From Patescibacteria group bacterium (GTDB taxonomy: Bacteria > Patescibacteriota > Patescibacteriia > Patescibacteriales > JAHJJO01), in contig JAHJJO010000048.1 in the NCBI GenBank assembly GCA_018822835.1, positions 1 to 18,755 on the forward strand: a stretch of DNA of 18,755 nucleotides, in the 5' to 3' direction. The first letter of the stretch is position 1. Each line of letters begins with the position of its first letter. The translations under genes were made by a program, and so were the position numbers. This document shows, piece by piece, positions 1 through 5,868 of the stretch. The notes beneath the pieces were generated by a model. It did not search any database. It was not told the origin of the DNA and worked only from the letters and a program-made list of their open reading frames with translations.

Positions 1-66
1 AGTTTCCAAATAATTTGAAAGCAGAATTTTCTGCTTTCAAATTATTTGGAAACTTAGTTTCTACGA
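1..66. repeat. Palindromic repeat, TAGAAACTAAGTTTC family, copy 1 (cut by window edge)
   Basis: Positions 1-26 are perfectly complementary to 29-54 with a 2-nt loop. The flank 55-66 continues into TAGTTTCTA, the outer part of the arm seen in full in the copy at 5781-5852, so the left end probably lies before base 1. The central stem sequence differs from the other copies while the outer arms are shared. This is a MITE-like or REP-like palindrome, 23 bp upstream of the next gene's start. Confidence 0.8.
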
Positions 67-88
67 TAACATTCTAACATATTTTAAG

Positions 89-784
89 ATGCAAACAACT
101 CAAACAATTAAATGGTATAAAAAATGGTGGGGGATATCCTTGATTATTATTTTTATATTATTTTTAATGTTTGGAATTTATTTTATTTATCTTGTCAGAA
201 AGATACAAAAAGAAATGCAAATAAATGAATTAAATCCACAAACATTGTTAACTCCTTCTTCTGTTTATGAAAAAAGTAAAAATAAAATTCTTATTGAAGG
301 GCAAAATAATTATTGGACAGGATCTATTGATCCAAAAATAGTCATTGTTGAATTTGCTGATTTTTCCTGCCCGCTTTGCAAAAATTCATTTTCTAAAATT
401 CGCACGATCAGTTTGAAATATAAAGATAATATTAAAATAATATTCAGGGATTTTCCTATTCATGAAAATTCAATTAATTTGGCGCTCGCTGGCAGATGCG
501 CTGGGGAGCAAGGATTATTTTGGCAAATGCATGATAAATTATTTCAAAGTCAAGGAGATTTAACTTCAGATCATCTTGTAAGTTTGGCTACACAAATCGG
601 AGTTGACGCTAAAAAATTTAATGATTGCTTAAACAGCCAAAAATATTTAACAAGCATTAAAAAAGATTTTCATGACGGAGAGCTTCTTGGCGTCAAAGGC
701 ACTCCAACTTGGTTTATAAATGGACAAAAAATAGAAGGAGATATTTCATTTCTAAATTATCAATTATCAAGTATCAATTTTTAA
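89..784 (+). CDS. Membrane-anchored DsbA-like thiol:disulfide oxidoreductase
   Basis: This 231-residue protein has one N-terminal membrane segment (about residues 14-36, with a basic KWYKKWW stretch before it), a linker to about residue 75, and a thioredoxin fold of the DsbA/Thioredoxin_4 type. The active-site motif is CPLC (residues 94-97), following VEFADFSC. The helical insertion is recognisable at residues 125-195, and the cis-proline loop is GTPTW (204-208), followed by FINGQKIEG. The orientation implies a catalytic domain outside the cytoplasmic membrane, where such proteins form or exchange disulfides in exported proteins. The pilin/peptidase fusion downstream is cysteine-rich and could be a client; that is inference. 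No DsbB or VKOR partner lies in the window. The start at 89 is the first ATG before the hydrophobic segment and has no Shine-Dalgarno. Family confidence is high; in vivo direction (oxidase or isomerase) is unknown. Confidence 0.9.
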   Translation: MQTTQTIKWYKKWWGISLIIIFILFLMFGIYFIYLVRKIQKEMQINELNPQTLLTPSSVYEKSKNKILIEGQNNYWTGSIDPKIVIVEFADFSCPLCKNSFSKIRTISLKYKDNIKIIFRDFPIHENSINLALAGRCAGEQGLFWQMHDKLFQSQGDLTSDHLVSLATQIGVDAKKFNDCLNSQKYLTSIKKDFHDGELLGVKGTPTWFINGQKIEGDISFLNYQLSSINF

Positions 785-788
785 TTCA

Positions 789-838
789 CCCTGTTAAATA
801 ATTTTGTCTCTGACAAAATTGCTTCGCATTTAACAGGG
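789..838. repeat. Palindromic repeat, CCCTGTTAAAT family, copy 1
   Basis: The outer arms CCCTGTTAAAT (789-799) and ATTTAACAGGG (828-838) are perfectly complementary. An inner stem, AATTTTGTC with GACAAAATT (800-808 and 812-820), sits beside a GCTTCGC stretch. It starts 5 bp after the stop codon of the DsbA-like gene. A diverged second copy is at 13811-13854. There is no T-run, so it is not an ordinary intrinsic terminator. Confidence 0.75.
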
Positions 839-874
839 CAAATCATCAATTTTAATTTTTAATCGTCCCACGTT

Positions 875-1336
875 TGTCATTGCGAGGAGCCCTGTACTCA
901 GGGCGACGTGGCAATCTCGTTAGACGAAAAGTGTGTTAAAAATAATATGCTATGCCAAAACAATATAATGAAAAACACTATTATATTTACATAGGAACTA
1001 ATAAAACAAATAAAGTGCTATATACAGGAGTTACAAATAATTTATTAAATAGAGATAATCAGCATAAAACAAAATTCAATAATAATAGTTTTACAGCAAA
1101 ATATAATATTAATAAAATTGTTTATTATGAGGTTTATACATGCATTAGAAAGGCTATTGCTAGAGAAAAACAGATAAAAGCAGGTTCAAGAAAAAAGAAA
1201 ATAGAACTTATAAACAGCATCAATCTTGCGTGGAATGATTTGGTGAGTAAATATTGTTAGAAGGGATTAACGAGATTGCCACGTCGCCTGCCTAAATTTT
1301 GCTTCGCAAAACTTAGACAGACTCCTCGCAATGACA
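875..1336. mobile_element. GIY-YIG-bearing inverted-repeat element (TGTCATTGCGAGG family)
   Basis: The left end TGTCATTGCGAGGAG (875-889) matches the inverted right end (1322-1336). A second inner pair of 21 bp (902-922 and 1268-1288) is perfectly complementary, so the arms are compound inverted repeats. The only ORF between them is a GIY-YIG nuclease gene (952-1260). Small hairpins lie within each arm (CCCTG/CAGGG on the left, 1289-1321 on the right). ORF-less relatives with the same terminal TGTCATTGCGAG sequence and the same GCAATCTCGT/ACGAGATTGC core are at 10206-10283 and 12513-12650. I read this as a gene-carrying copy of a palindromic repeat family. No clear target-site duplication was seen. 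Confidence 0.7.
952..1260 (+). CDS. Small GIY-YIG family endonuclease (URI/YhbQ-like)
   Basis: This 102-residue single-domain protein has the GIY-YIG core: the first motif variant is YIYI (residues 11-14), the second LYTG (23-26), then the conserved Arg (R34), His (H38), and the REKQIK segment with the metal-binding Glu (E72). The C-terminal RKKKIELI and W-x-DL match the single-domain UPF0213/URI type. All catalytic positions appear intact. Family members cleave DNA with one divalent metal; the substrate of these small standalone versions is mostly unknown. The gene lies wholly between inverted arms of a palindromic element, which suggests it travels with, or acts on, that repeat. There is no Shine-Dalgarno. 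Another ATG at 947 is out of frame. Family identity is secure; the role is inference. Confidence 0.9.
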   Translation: MPKQYNEKHYYIYIGTNKTNKVLYTGVTNNLLNRDNQHKTKFNNNSFTAKYNINKIVYYEVYTCIRKAIAREKQIKAGSRKKKIELINSINLAWNDLVSKYC

Positions 1337-1414
1337 ATGCTGTGAGATTGTTTCGTTGTTGCTACTCATCGCGATAACAACCGTTTTTGTTTAAAAATTA
1401 AAAGTTATTTTTTT

Positions 1415-1466
1415 CTAGCTTTGTCAGAATCCTCTGATTGACATCGGAGGATTTCAGCGAAGTTAG
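1415..1466. repeat. Imperfect palindrome, GTCAGAATCCTCTG family, copy 1
   Basis: The arm 1415-1438 pairs with 1443-1466 with about four mismatches. The core GTCAGAATCCTCTG recurs in the repeat near 13926-13956. It lies in the 260-bp spacer before the pilin gene. The spacer otherwise holds a weak hairpin (GTTGTT/AACAAC, about 1354-1381) and short TATCT-rich repeats at 1479-1512. Confidence 0.65.
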
Positions 1467-1521
1467 AGAAAATTTATTATCTGTTATCTATCGTCTGCTA
1501 TCTATTATCTAATATATTTTT

Positions 1522-2466
1522 ATGTTTAAATGTTTAAATGTTAAAATGTTTATATGTTTTTGCTTTTGCGTGTTAAGTTTTTTATATTTTCCTGTTTTAC
1601 ATGCATCAGCAGATGGCAGCATGCCTGAATGGAAAATTCCTGATTTGCAAATTTCAATTCCAGGTTTAACAGGATTTTCAGATCCGCAAATATGCACTGA
1701 TGATAAGACTAAAATGTGCATACCATGGATTGGAGAATATATTGCGGGAATTTATAAATACGCTGTTGGAATTGTAGGAATTTTGGCTACGGTAGTTTTA
1801 ATGTGGGGAGGGCTTATTTGGCTTACAGCAGGAGGCAATGCCGCTCATGTTACAGAGGCCAAGACATGGATAGGCGCGAGCATAACAGGCCTTGTTTTGG
1901 TTTTATGTTCGTACATGATTCTTTATGAAATCAATCCGGATTTAACGCGCTTTAGCCCGATTAGAATGTCATGGCCGGCGGAGGAAGCGAAAAAAAAAAT
2001 GAGTGCTGAACAAGCACTTAGTAGCAGTGATGTTCGTAATATCAGACAAATCGCTGCAAAACTTATTATATATCCGAGAGTTACTTTTAGCAAAAAAGCT
2101 GATTGTCCTAATTTTCATGCTGATAAATCAATAAATGAATTAGCAAGCACTGGACTTTCAACAGCGTGCAGTCCTAACTGTGAATGCATAAAACAAGTTT
2201 CAGTGGACGCATCTTTATTGATAGCGATTGAAGATCTTCTCAAAAATAATGTGGTTGATAAAATAATTGTCACATCAATTACTACCGGCATTCATGGCTC
2301 TACATCTTATCATTATACAGGCAAGGCGATAGATATTGTTGTTGCATCTCAATATAGAGACGCAGTTGTAAAAGAATTAAATCAAAAATTTTACGCTATG
2401 TGCGATAAAGGTGGTGATAAAGTTCCGTGCGATGAGGCTGACCATATTCATTTTAGAATAAATTAA
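1522..2466 (+). CDS. VirB2/TrbC-like pilin domain fused to an M15-like (D-Ala-D-Ala peptidase fold) domain
   Basis: A 314-residue two-part protein. Residues 1-31 look like a signal peptide with a hydrophobic core and an HASAD cleavage region. Residues 70-137 contain two membrane helices (about 78-100 and 116-136) around a short polar loop, with WLTAGGN between them, as in the TrbC/VirB2 pilin-like proteins common in Patescibacteria. Residues 180-314 resemble a zinc peptidase fold of the M15/VanY type: SYHYTGKAID has the HxxGxAxD pattern (H264, D271), and the end carries DHIHF (H308, H310). Eleven cysteines fall mostly in the exported parts. Such a fusion would put a murein-cleaving or binding domain beside a pilin-like membrane anchor. 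The ATG at 1522 is the first of several in a repeated ATGTTTAA stretch; ATG 1546 is an in-frame alternative. Pilin-part confidence is moderate to high, peptidase-part moderate, activity unproven. Confidence 0.75.
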   Translation: MFKCLNVKMFICFCFCVLSFLYFPVLHASADGSMPEWKIPDLQISIPGLTGFSDPQICTDDKTKMCIPWIGEYIAGIYKYAVGIVGILATVVLMWGGLIWLTAGGNAAHVTEAKTWIGASITGLVLVLCSYMILYEINPDLTRFSPIRMSWPAEEAKKKMSAEQALSSSDVRNIRQIAAKLIIYPRVTFSKKADCPNFHADKSINELASTGLSTACSPNCECIKQVSVDASLLIAIEDLLKNNVVDKIIVTSITTGIHGSTSYHYTGKAIDIVVASQYRDAVVKELNQKFYAMCDKGGDKVPCDEADHIHFRIN

Positions 2467-2496
2467 AATATGCTAAGTTATGTGCGTTAGCAAAAA

Positions 2497-2524
2497 AATA
2501 GAGCGCTCTATAGAGCACTCTATT
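2497..2524. repeat. 28-bp palindrome after the pilin fusion gene
   Basis: AATAGAGCGCTCTA (2497-2510) is followed directly by its inverse with one mismatch (2511-2524). A small six-pair hairpin TGCTAA/TTAGCA lies just upstream (2470-2491). There is no T-run after it on the plus strand; on the minus strand the hairpin is followed by TTTTTTTGC, so it could terminate minus-strand transcription. Confidence 0.5.
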
Positions 2525-2557
2525 TGCGGTCTCGCCAGAATATCTCAACAAAGAAAC

Positions 2558-2652
2558 TGTCTGAACCACTGATTTTCACTGAAAGCACTGAATTACACAT
2601 GATTAATTAATTTAATCATGTGTTAATCATGCGCTAATCAGTGGTTCAGACA
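2558..2652. repeat. Inverted-repeat element abutting ftsW (17-bp perfect ends)
   Basis: TGTCTGAACCACTGATT (2558-2574) is the exact inverse of 2636-2652. The interior holds a smaller palindrome around ACACATGATTA/TAATCATGTGT. The right end stops 6 bp before the ATG of ftsW, so the element forms the whole immediate upstream region of that gene. It is MITE-like; no transposase and no second copy lie in the window. Confidence 0.75.
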
Positions 2653-2658
2653 ATTTAT

Positions 2659-3738
2659 ATGTTCAAACATAAACCCGATGCAGTATTAATTATAATAATT
2701 GCTGTTTTAATAGTCTTTGGTCTTATAATGCTTTCAAGCGCTTCTTCTGTAATAGCTTACAGCCAATATGGATCAAGTTATTATTTTTTTACACATCAAT
2801 TATCGCGTTTAGTCTTAGGGTTAATTATTTTTTGGTTTTTTTTTCAAAAAGATTATCGTTGTTGGAAAAAATATAGCATTTGGTTTTTAATCGGATCTAT
2901 CGCGCTTTTAATTTTAGTGTTTATTCCAGGGCTTGGCAGCGCTCATGGCAAAAGTCAAAGTTGGATTGACATTGGTTATTCATTACAACCGTCAGAATTG
3001 GTCAAGCTTTCTTTTTTATTTTATTTATCCGCGTGGCTTGCAAATAGAAAAGCAAAATTAGATAAAATTTCGCAAGGAATAGGGCCATTTATAGCTGTTT
3101 TAATCGCAATAGCATTTTTAATGCTTTTACAGCCAGACTTGGGAACATTGTCAATTATCACATTAACTGCTTTAATTGTTTATTTTGTTGGAGGAGGAAA
3201 AATTTGGCATCTTTTTGTAATTACCATAATCGGCGCTTTACTTTTTTCCGCAGTAATTCTATCTAATGAGTATCAGCTTAATAGATTTAAATGCGTATTT
3301 AATTCTGATTCTGACTCTTGTTATCAAATTAATCAATCTCTTATTGCTGTTGGATCAGGAGGATTGTTTGGCCGCGGATTTGGTCAAAGCAGGCAAAAAT
3401 TTATGTATTTACCAGAAGTAAGCGGTGATTCCATTTTTGCGATTATTGGAGAAGAGTTAGGATTAATCGCGGGAAGTTTATTAATAATGACATATATTTT
3501 GCTTTTTTACAGAGGAATTCTTATTGCAAAACGCGCTCCAGATGATTTTGGAAGAATTTTAGCTATAGGCATTTCAAGCTGGATAATAGTTCAAGTAATT
3601 ATCAATATTGGCGGGATGATTAATTTAATCCCCATGACAGGAGTTCCCCTGCCTTTTATTAGTTATGGCGGTTCAGCTTTAGTATCGGTTTTAGCAGCTA
3701 TGGGAGTTCTTGCGAATATTAGTAAAGCAAGGGCATGA
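2659..3738 (+). CDS. ftsW: FtsW/RodA/SpoVE family peptidoglycan glycosyltransferase, FtsW-like
   Basis: From ATG 2659 the protein is 359 residues with about ten membrane helices. Diagnostic SEDS motifs are present: LSSAS after helix 1, SQSWIDIG and LQPSELVK in the first third, LLQPDLGT in the middle, then LPEVSGDSIFAIIGEELG and the C-terminal LPFISYGGSALVS. The combination FAIIGEELG plus PFISYGGS is closer to FtsW (septal) than RodA (elongation). SEDS proteins polymerise lipid II with a partner class B penicillin-binding protein, which is absent here. A GTG at 2641 extends the frame by six codons but lies inside the flanking palindrome, so ATG 2659 is preferred; neither start has a Shine-Dalgarno. 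The final Ala codon and TGA stop lie in the palindrome at 3734-3805. It converges with the murE-like gene, a classic cell-wall partner. Confidence 0.9.
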   Translation: MFKHKPDAVLIIIIAVLIVFGLIMLSSASSVIAYSQYGSSYYFFTHQLSRLVLGLIIFWFFFQKDYRCWKKYSIWFLIGSIALLILVFIPGLGSAHGKSQSWIDIGYSLQPSELVKLSFLFYLSAWLANRKAKLDKISQGIGPFIAVLIAIAFLMLLQPDLGTLSIITLTALIVYFVGGGKIWHLFVITIIGALLFSAVILSNEYQLNRFKCVFNSDSDSCYQINQSLIAVGSGGLFGRGFGQSRQKFMYLPEVSGDSIFAIIGEELGLIAGSLLIMTYILLFYRGILIAKRAPDDFGRILAIGISSWIIVQVIINIGGMINLIPMTGVPLPFISYGGSALVSVLAAMGVLANISKARA

Positions 3739-3805
3739 ACAGAAACAGTGTTCCAGACACTGTCAGTTTCAGCTGACAGTGTCTGGAACACTGTTTCTGT
3801 TCATG
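3734..3805. repeat. 72-bp perfect palindrome shared by the 3' ends of ftsW and murE
   Basis: The arms 3734-3766 and 3773-3805 are perfectly complementary over 33 bp with a 6-bp loop. The core ACAGTGTTCCAGACACTGT recurs in shortened form at 14190-14220. The TGA stop of ftsW (3736-3738) and the TGA stop of the murE-like gene (minus strand, 3769-3771) both lie inside it, and it encodes the last 11 residues of the ligase. Such a hairpin would fold in both convergent transcripts and could protect or define their 3' ends, though there is no T-run. Confidence 0.85.
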
Positions 3806-5190
3806 TAAAGCTCCTCTCTTGCCACTTCCCTGTCATCCCATTTAATTTTTTCTCCATTTGCAACACAAATTGCTTGTTCGCAGCCCTTGCCTGTTATTAA
3901 TACAATGTCATTTTTTTGCGCTAAAGCCAATGCTTTTTTAATTGCTTGTCTGCGATCTAAAATTTTAAATAAATTTTTATTTATTTCCTTGCCAGCATAT
4001 TCTGTGCCAACAGCGACTTGATCAATAATAATTTGAGGGTCTTCGTCGTATGGATCTTCATTTGTTATAATAACATAATCTGCTTTTTCTCCGGCAATTT
4101 TGCCTAATTTTGGTCTGCGATCAACATCCCTGCCACCGCCTGTTGAGCCCAAGATATGGATAATTTTATTATGTTTAATAAATTTAATTGTTTCATATAA
4201 TTTTTCAACAGCATTTGGTTCAAAAGCGTAATCAACTATTACAGTAAAATTTTGGCCTTGGTCTATTTTTTCTAACCTTCCTGGCAGAGTTTTAATGTTT
4301 TCTAATCCTTGTTTAATTTTTTGCATTCCCACTCCCTGCGATAAACCAACACAAACCCCGGCCATAGCATTAACAACGTTAAAAGCTCCTAATAATTGCA
4401 AATTTATTTCTGTATTATTTACAACAAAACTCACGCCGCTTCCATTGCTTTTTATGTTTGAAGCTACTATCACTCCTACTCCTACTTTATTTTTAATTTG
4501 TAATTCGTAATTGTTAATTATAAATTGATACTTTTGCTCGCTCCAGAAATCTAAAAAATAATCCGCATGCTGATCATCTGCATTTACAATTATAGTTTTT
4601 TTAATTTTTTCTAATTCTATTTTTTGAATGCCTGTTTTTGGATTGCATAGCTCTCTTTTTTTATTCACATACTTGGCGCAACATTTTTTTAGATGAGCAA
4701 ATAATTTTCCTTTTGTTTTTTTATAATTTTCAAAATTGCCATGCGCTTCAATGTGTTCTTCATAAAGTCCTGTAAAAACCAAAATGTCGTAATGAATAAA
4801 ATAATGCCTAAATTGCTTAATTCCCTCTGAAGTGGTTTCAATTATAGCATATTGGCATTTGTTACGTAACATGTTACGTAACATTTTTTGTGTCCAAAAT
4901 CTGCCTACCATTGTCATTTTTTTATCATTCAACCATTCTTTTTCTCCATCACTAAACATGGCTGTTGAGGTACAACCAATTTTATATCCAGCTGCCTTTA
5001 ATATTTTATGCATTAAATAAACAGTCGTTGTCTTGCCTGTTGTTCCTGTTACGCCAATAATAATTAATTTTTTACTTGGATGCCCATAAAAAACAGCCGC
5101 CGCCCAGCTTAATATAAAATGATAAGCTGGCTGGGCTGTTTTAAATAACTTTTTTGGAATATACTTTTTTAGAAAAATTAATATTGACAT
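3769..5190 (-). CDS. murE: MurE-like UDP-N-acetylmuramyl peptide ligase with shortened N-terminus
   Basis: A 473-residue Mur ligase. The ATP P-loop GVTGTTGKTTT lies at residues 46-56; in typical MurE it comes after a domain of roughly 100 residues, so most of domain 1 (UDP binding) is missing or replaced by a short, partly hydrophobic leader. The middle domain shows ETTSEG, GLYEEHIEAHG and VNADD, and the C-terminal domain shows LPGRLEKI, VDYAFEPNA, GSTGGGRDVDRR and TNEDPYDEDP, the position of the amino-acid-selecting DNPR-type motif. The expected reaction is addition of the third stem-peptide amino acid to UDP-MurNAc-dipeptide; the altered motif leaves lysine or diaminopimelate undecided. MLRNMLRN (residues 103-110) comes from an internal 24-bp palindrome. 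The tail MNRNSVPDTVS is encoded by the palindrome shared with ftsW. A segment near 4493-4530 is AATTG-repeat-like. Confidence 0.82.
   Translation of the reverse strand: MSILIFLKKYIPKKLFKTAQPAYHFILSWAAAVFYGHPSKKLIIIGVTGTTGKTTTVYLMHKILKAAGYKIGCTSTAMFSDGEKEWLNDKKMTMVGRFWTQKMLRNMLRNKCQYAIIETTSEGIKQFRHYFIHYDILVFTGLYEEHIEAHGNFENYKKTKGKLFAHLKKCCAKYVNKKRELCNPKTGIQKIELEKIKKTIIVNADDQHADYFLDFWSEQKYQFIINNYELQIKNKVGVGVIVASNIKSNGSGVSFVVNNTEINLQLLGAFNVVNAMAGVCVGLSQGVGMQKIKQGLENIKTLPGRLEKIDQGQNFTVIVDYAFEPNAVEKLYETIKFIKHNKIIHILGSTGGGRDVDRRPKLGKIAGEKADYVIITNEDPYDEDPQIIIDQVAVGTEYAGKEINKNLFKILDRRQAIKKALALAQKNDIVLITGKGCEQAICVANGEKIKWDDREVAREELYMNRNSVPDTVS
4860..4883. repeat. 24-bp perfect palindrome inside the murE-like gene
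   Basis: The palindrome is made of two direct copies of the self-complementary-rich unit ATGTTACGTAAC. In the murE frame it encodes the duplicated tetrapeptide MLRN MLRN. It appears to be a 12-bp in-frame duplication or small insertion. Confidence 0.7.
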
Positions 5191-5220
5191 AAAATTGTTT
5201 TTAGATAATAATGTAAATAA

Positions 5221-5381
5221 TAGACCTATTGCATAATAAATTATGTTACGAGATTTTCATATTTTGAGATAAATTTTTTATATAATTTTTGAGGTTATGC
5301 CTTAGCATAGCTGAAAAAATTTATAGAAAATTTAACCAAAATATGGAAATTGCAGTAATAAGTTATTATGCAATAGGTCTA
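5221..5381. mobile_element. 161-bp MITE-like element with 19-bp perfect terminal inverted repeats
   Basis: TAGACCTATTGCATAATAA (5221-5239) is the exact inverse of 5363-5381. The arms remain imperfectly complementary inward (CATATTTTG with CAAAATATG; AAATTTTTT with AAAAAATTT), so the element is close to one long hairpin with a short centre around 5297-5317. It begins with TA and ends with TA, as expected for an insertion at a TA target (IS630/Tc1-mariner style); that link is inference. There is no ORF inside. It separates the murE-like gene from the tiny-ORF region. Confidence 0.75.
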
Positions 5382-5389
5382 GTATAGCA

Positions 5390-5427
5390 TATAATTTCCA
5401 CAAGAATAAAAGCCGATAATTGTGGAA
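5390..5427 (+). promoter_or_regulatory. Possible -10 box and hairpin upstream of the tiny-ORF module
   Basis: TATAAT at 5390-5395 follows the MITE's right end; no good -35 is visible at 17 bp spacing. A stem TTCCACA/TGTGGAA (5396-5402 and 5421-5427) follows. This is the only promoter-like hexamer close to the first tiny ORF. Support is weak. Confidence 0.3.
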
Positions 5428-5461
5428 GTTGATATGCAATTTAAAAAAGGAGGTGATGAGG

Positions 5462-5569
5462 TTGCTTATAAGTTATGATGGTCATGGTAGTGGTTGTGCC
5501 CCAATCATCGCTATGTGGCGTGGTTGTCCATCTTGGACATCCGGCATAGTTTCTGCTGAGGGCTTTTGA
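5462..5569 (+). CDS. Tiny ORF 1, 35-residue glycine/cysteine-containing peptide
   Basis: A near-perfect Shine-Dalgarno, AAAGGAGGTGAT (5446-5457), stands 8 nt before TTG 5462. An in-frame ATG at 5456 overlaps the Shine-Dalgarno and is too close. The peptide contains YDGHGSGCAP, MWRGCPSWTSG and ends VSAEGF: two cysteines, two tryptophans and many glycines and serines, with no membrane segment. Base composition is clearly richer in G+C than the neighbouring genes. I do not recognise a family. It could be a ribosomally made, modified peptide precursor, a leader peptide, or a structured RNA that happens to be open. No modifying enzyme is visible nearby. The strong ribosome site makes translation likely, but length and lack of homologues known to me keep confidence moderate. 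Confidence 0.5.
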   Translation: MLISYDGHGSGCAPIIAMWRGCPSWTSGIVSAEGF

Positions 5570-5590
5570 TTCTTTAGAGGAGGTGATAAT

Positions 5591-5611
5591 ATGTTGTCTG
5601 CTTATTGTTAA
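5591..5611 (+). CDS. Tiny ORF 2, six-codon peptide MLSAYC
   Basis: AGGAGGTGAT (5578-5587) precedes ATG 5591 at good spacing. The frame stops after six codons at TAA 5609-5611, and that stop overlaps the next Shine-Dalgarno, AAGGAGG (5610-5616). This arrangement suits translational coupling or a leader peptide rather than a functional protein. Confidence 0.35.
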   Translation: MLSAYC

Positions 5612-5620
5612 GGAGGGGAT

Positions 5621-5692
5621 ATGAAAAAATTATATATAATTTTTTCTCGTCTTAAGATAAAGGATTTTTTGCCTCTTCGCCCTTTAGGTTGA
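5621..5692 (+). CDS. Tiny ORF 3, 23-residue basic peptide
   Basis: AAGGAGGGGAT directly precedes ATG 5621. The peptide begins MKKLYIIFSRLKIKDF and ends LPLRPLG; it is basic with a hydrophobic N-terminal third. Its 3' end (5672-5679) forms one side of a hairpin with 5700-5707, as leader-peptide coding regions often do in attenuators. rplU follows about 180 bp downstream. Function unknown. Confidence 0.4.
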   Translation: MKKLYIIFSRLKIKDFLPLRPLG

Positions 5693-5759
5693 GACAGGAC
5701 GAAGAGGGTGCACACGAGGGGGATAAGTTCATTTTATCGGCACATGACTTATTCCCCTC
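5672..5759 (+). promoter_or_regulatory. Two consecutive hairpins after tiny ORF 3
   Basis: Stem 1 is CCTCTTCG (5672-5679) with CGAAGAGG (5700-5707). Stem 2 is 5716-5728 with 5747-5759, 12 of 13 positions complementary, with an 18-nt loop. The following TCCATTTTAAAA is a poor T-tract. They could form an attenuator before rplU or a weak terminator for the tiny-ORF transcript. Confidence 0.4.
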
Positions 5760-5780
5760 TCCATTTTAAAATCAATTAAA

Positions 5781-5852
5781 TAGAAACTTAGTTTCCAAAT
5801 AATTTATCCCGAGACTTCGCTCGGGATAAATTATTTGGAAACTAAGTTTCTA
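5781..5852. repeat. 72-bp perfect palindrome, TAGAAACTAAGTTTC family, copy 2
   Basis: The arms 5781-5813 and 5820-5852 are complementary over 33 bp, apart from a 6-nt loop ACTTCG. The outer 25 bp match copy 1 at the window start; the inner part (ATCCCGAG/CTCGGGAT) is unique. It ends 16 bp before the rplU ATG and so would form a large hairpin in the 5' UTR. Confidence 0.85.
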
Positions 5853-5868
5853 CGAATAAACTAATTTT

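Noticed and set aside
3736..3771. UGA reassigned to glycine, as in Gracilibacteria/Absconditabacteria
   Set aside because: The ftsW and murE-like proteins both end at UGA at the expected family length, and no gene contains an in-frame UGA at conserved glycine positions.
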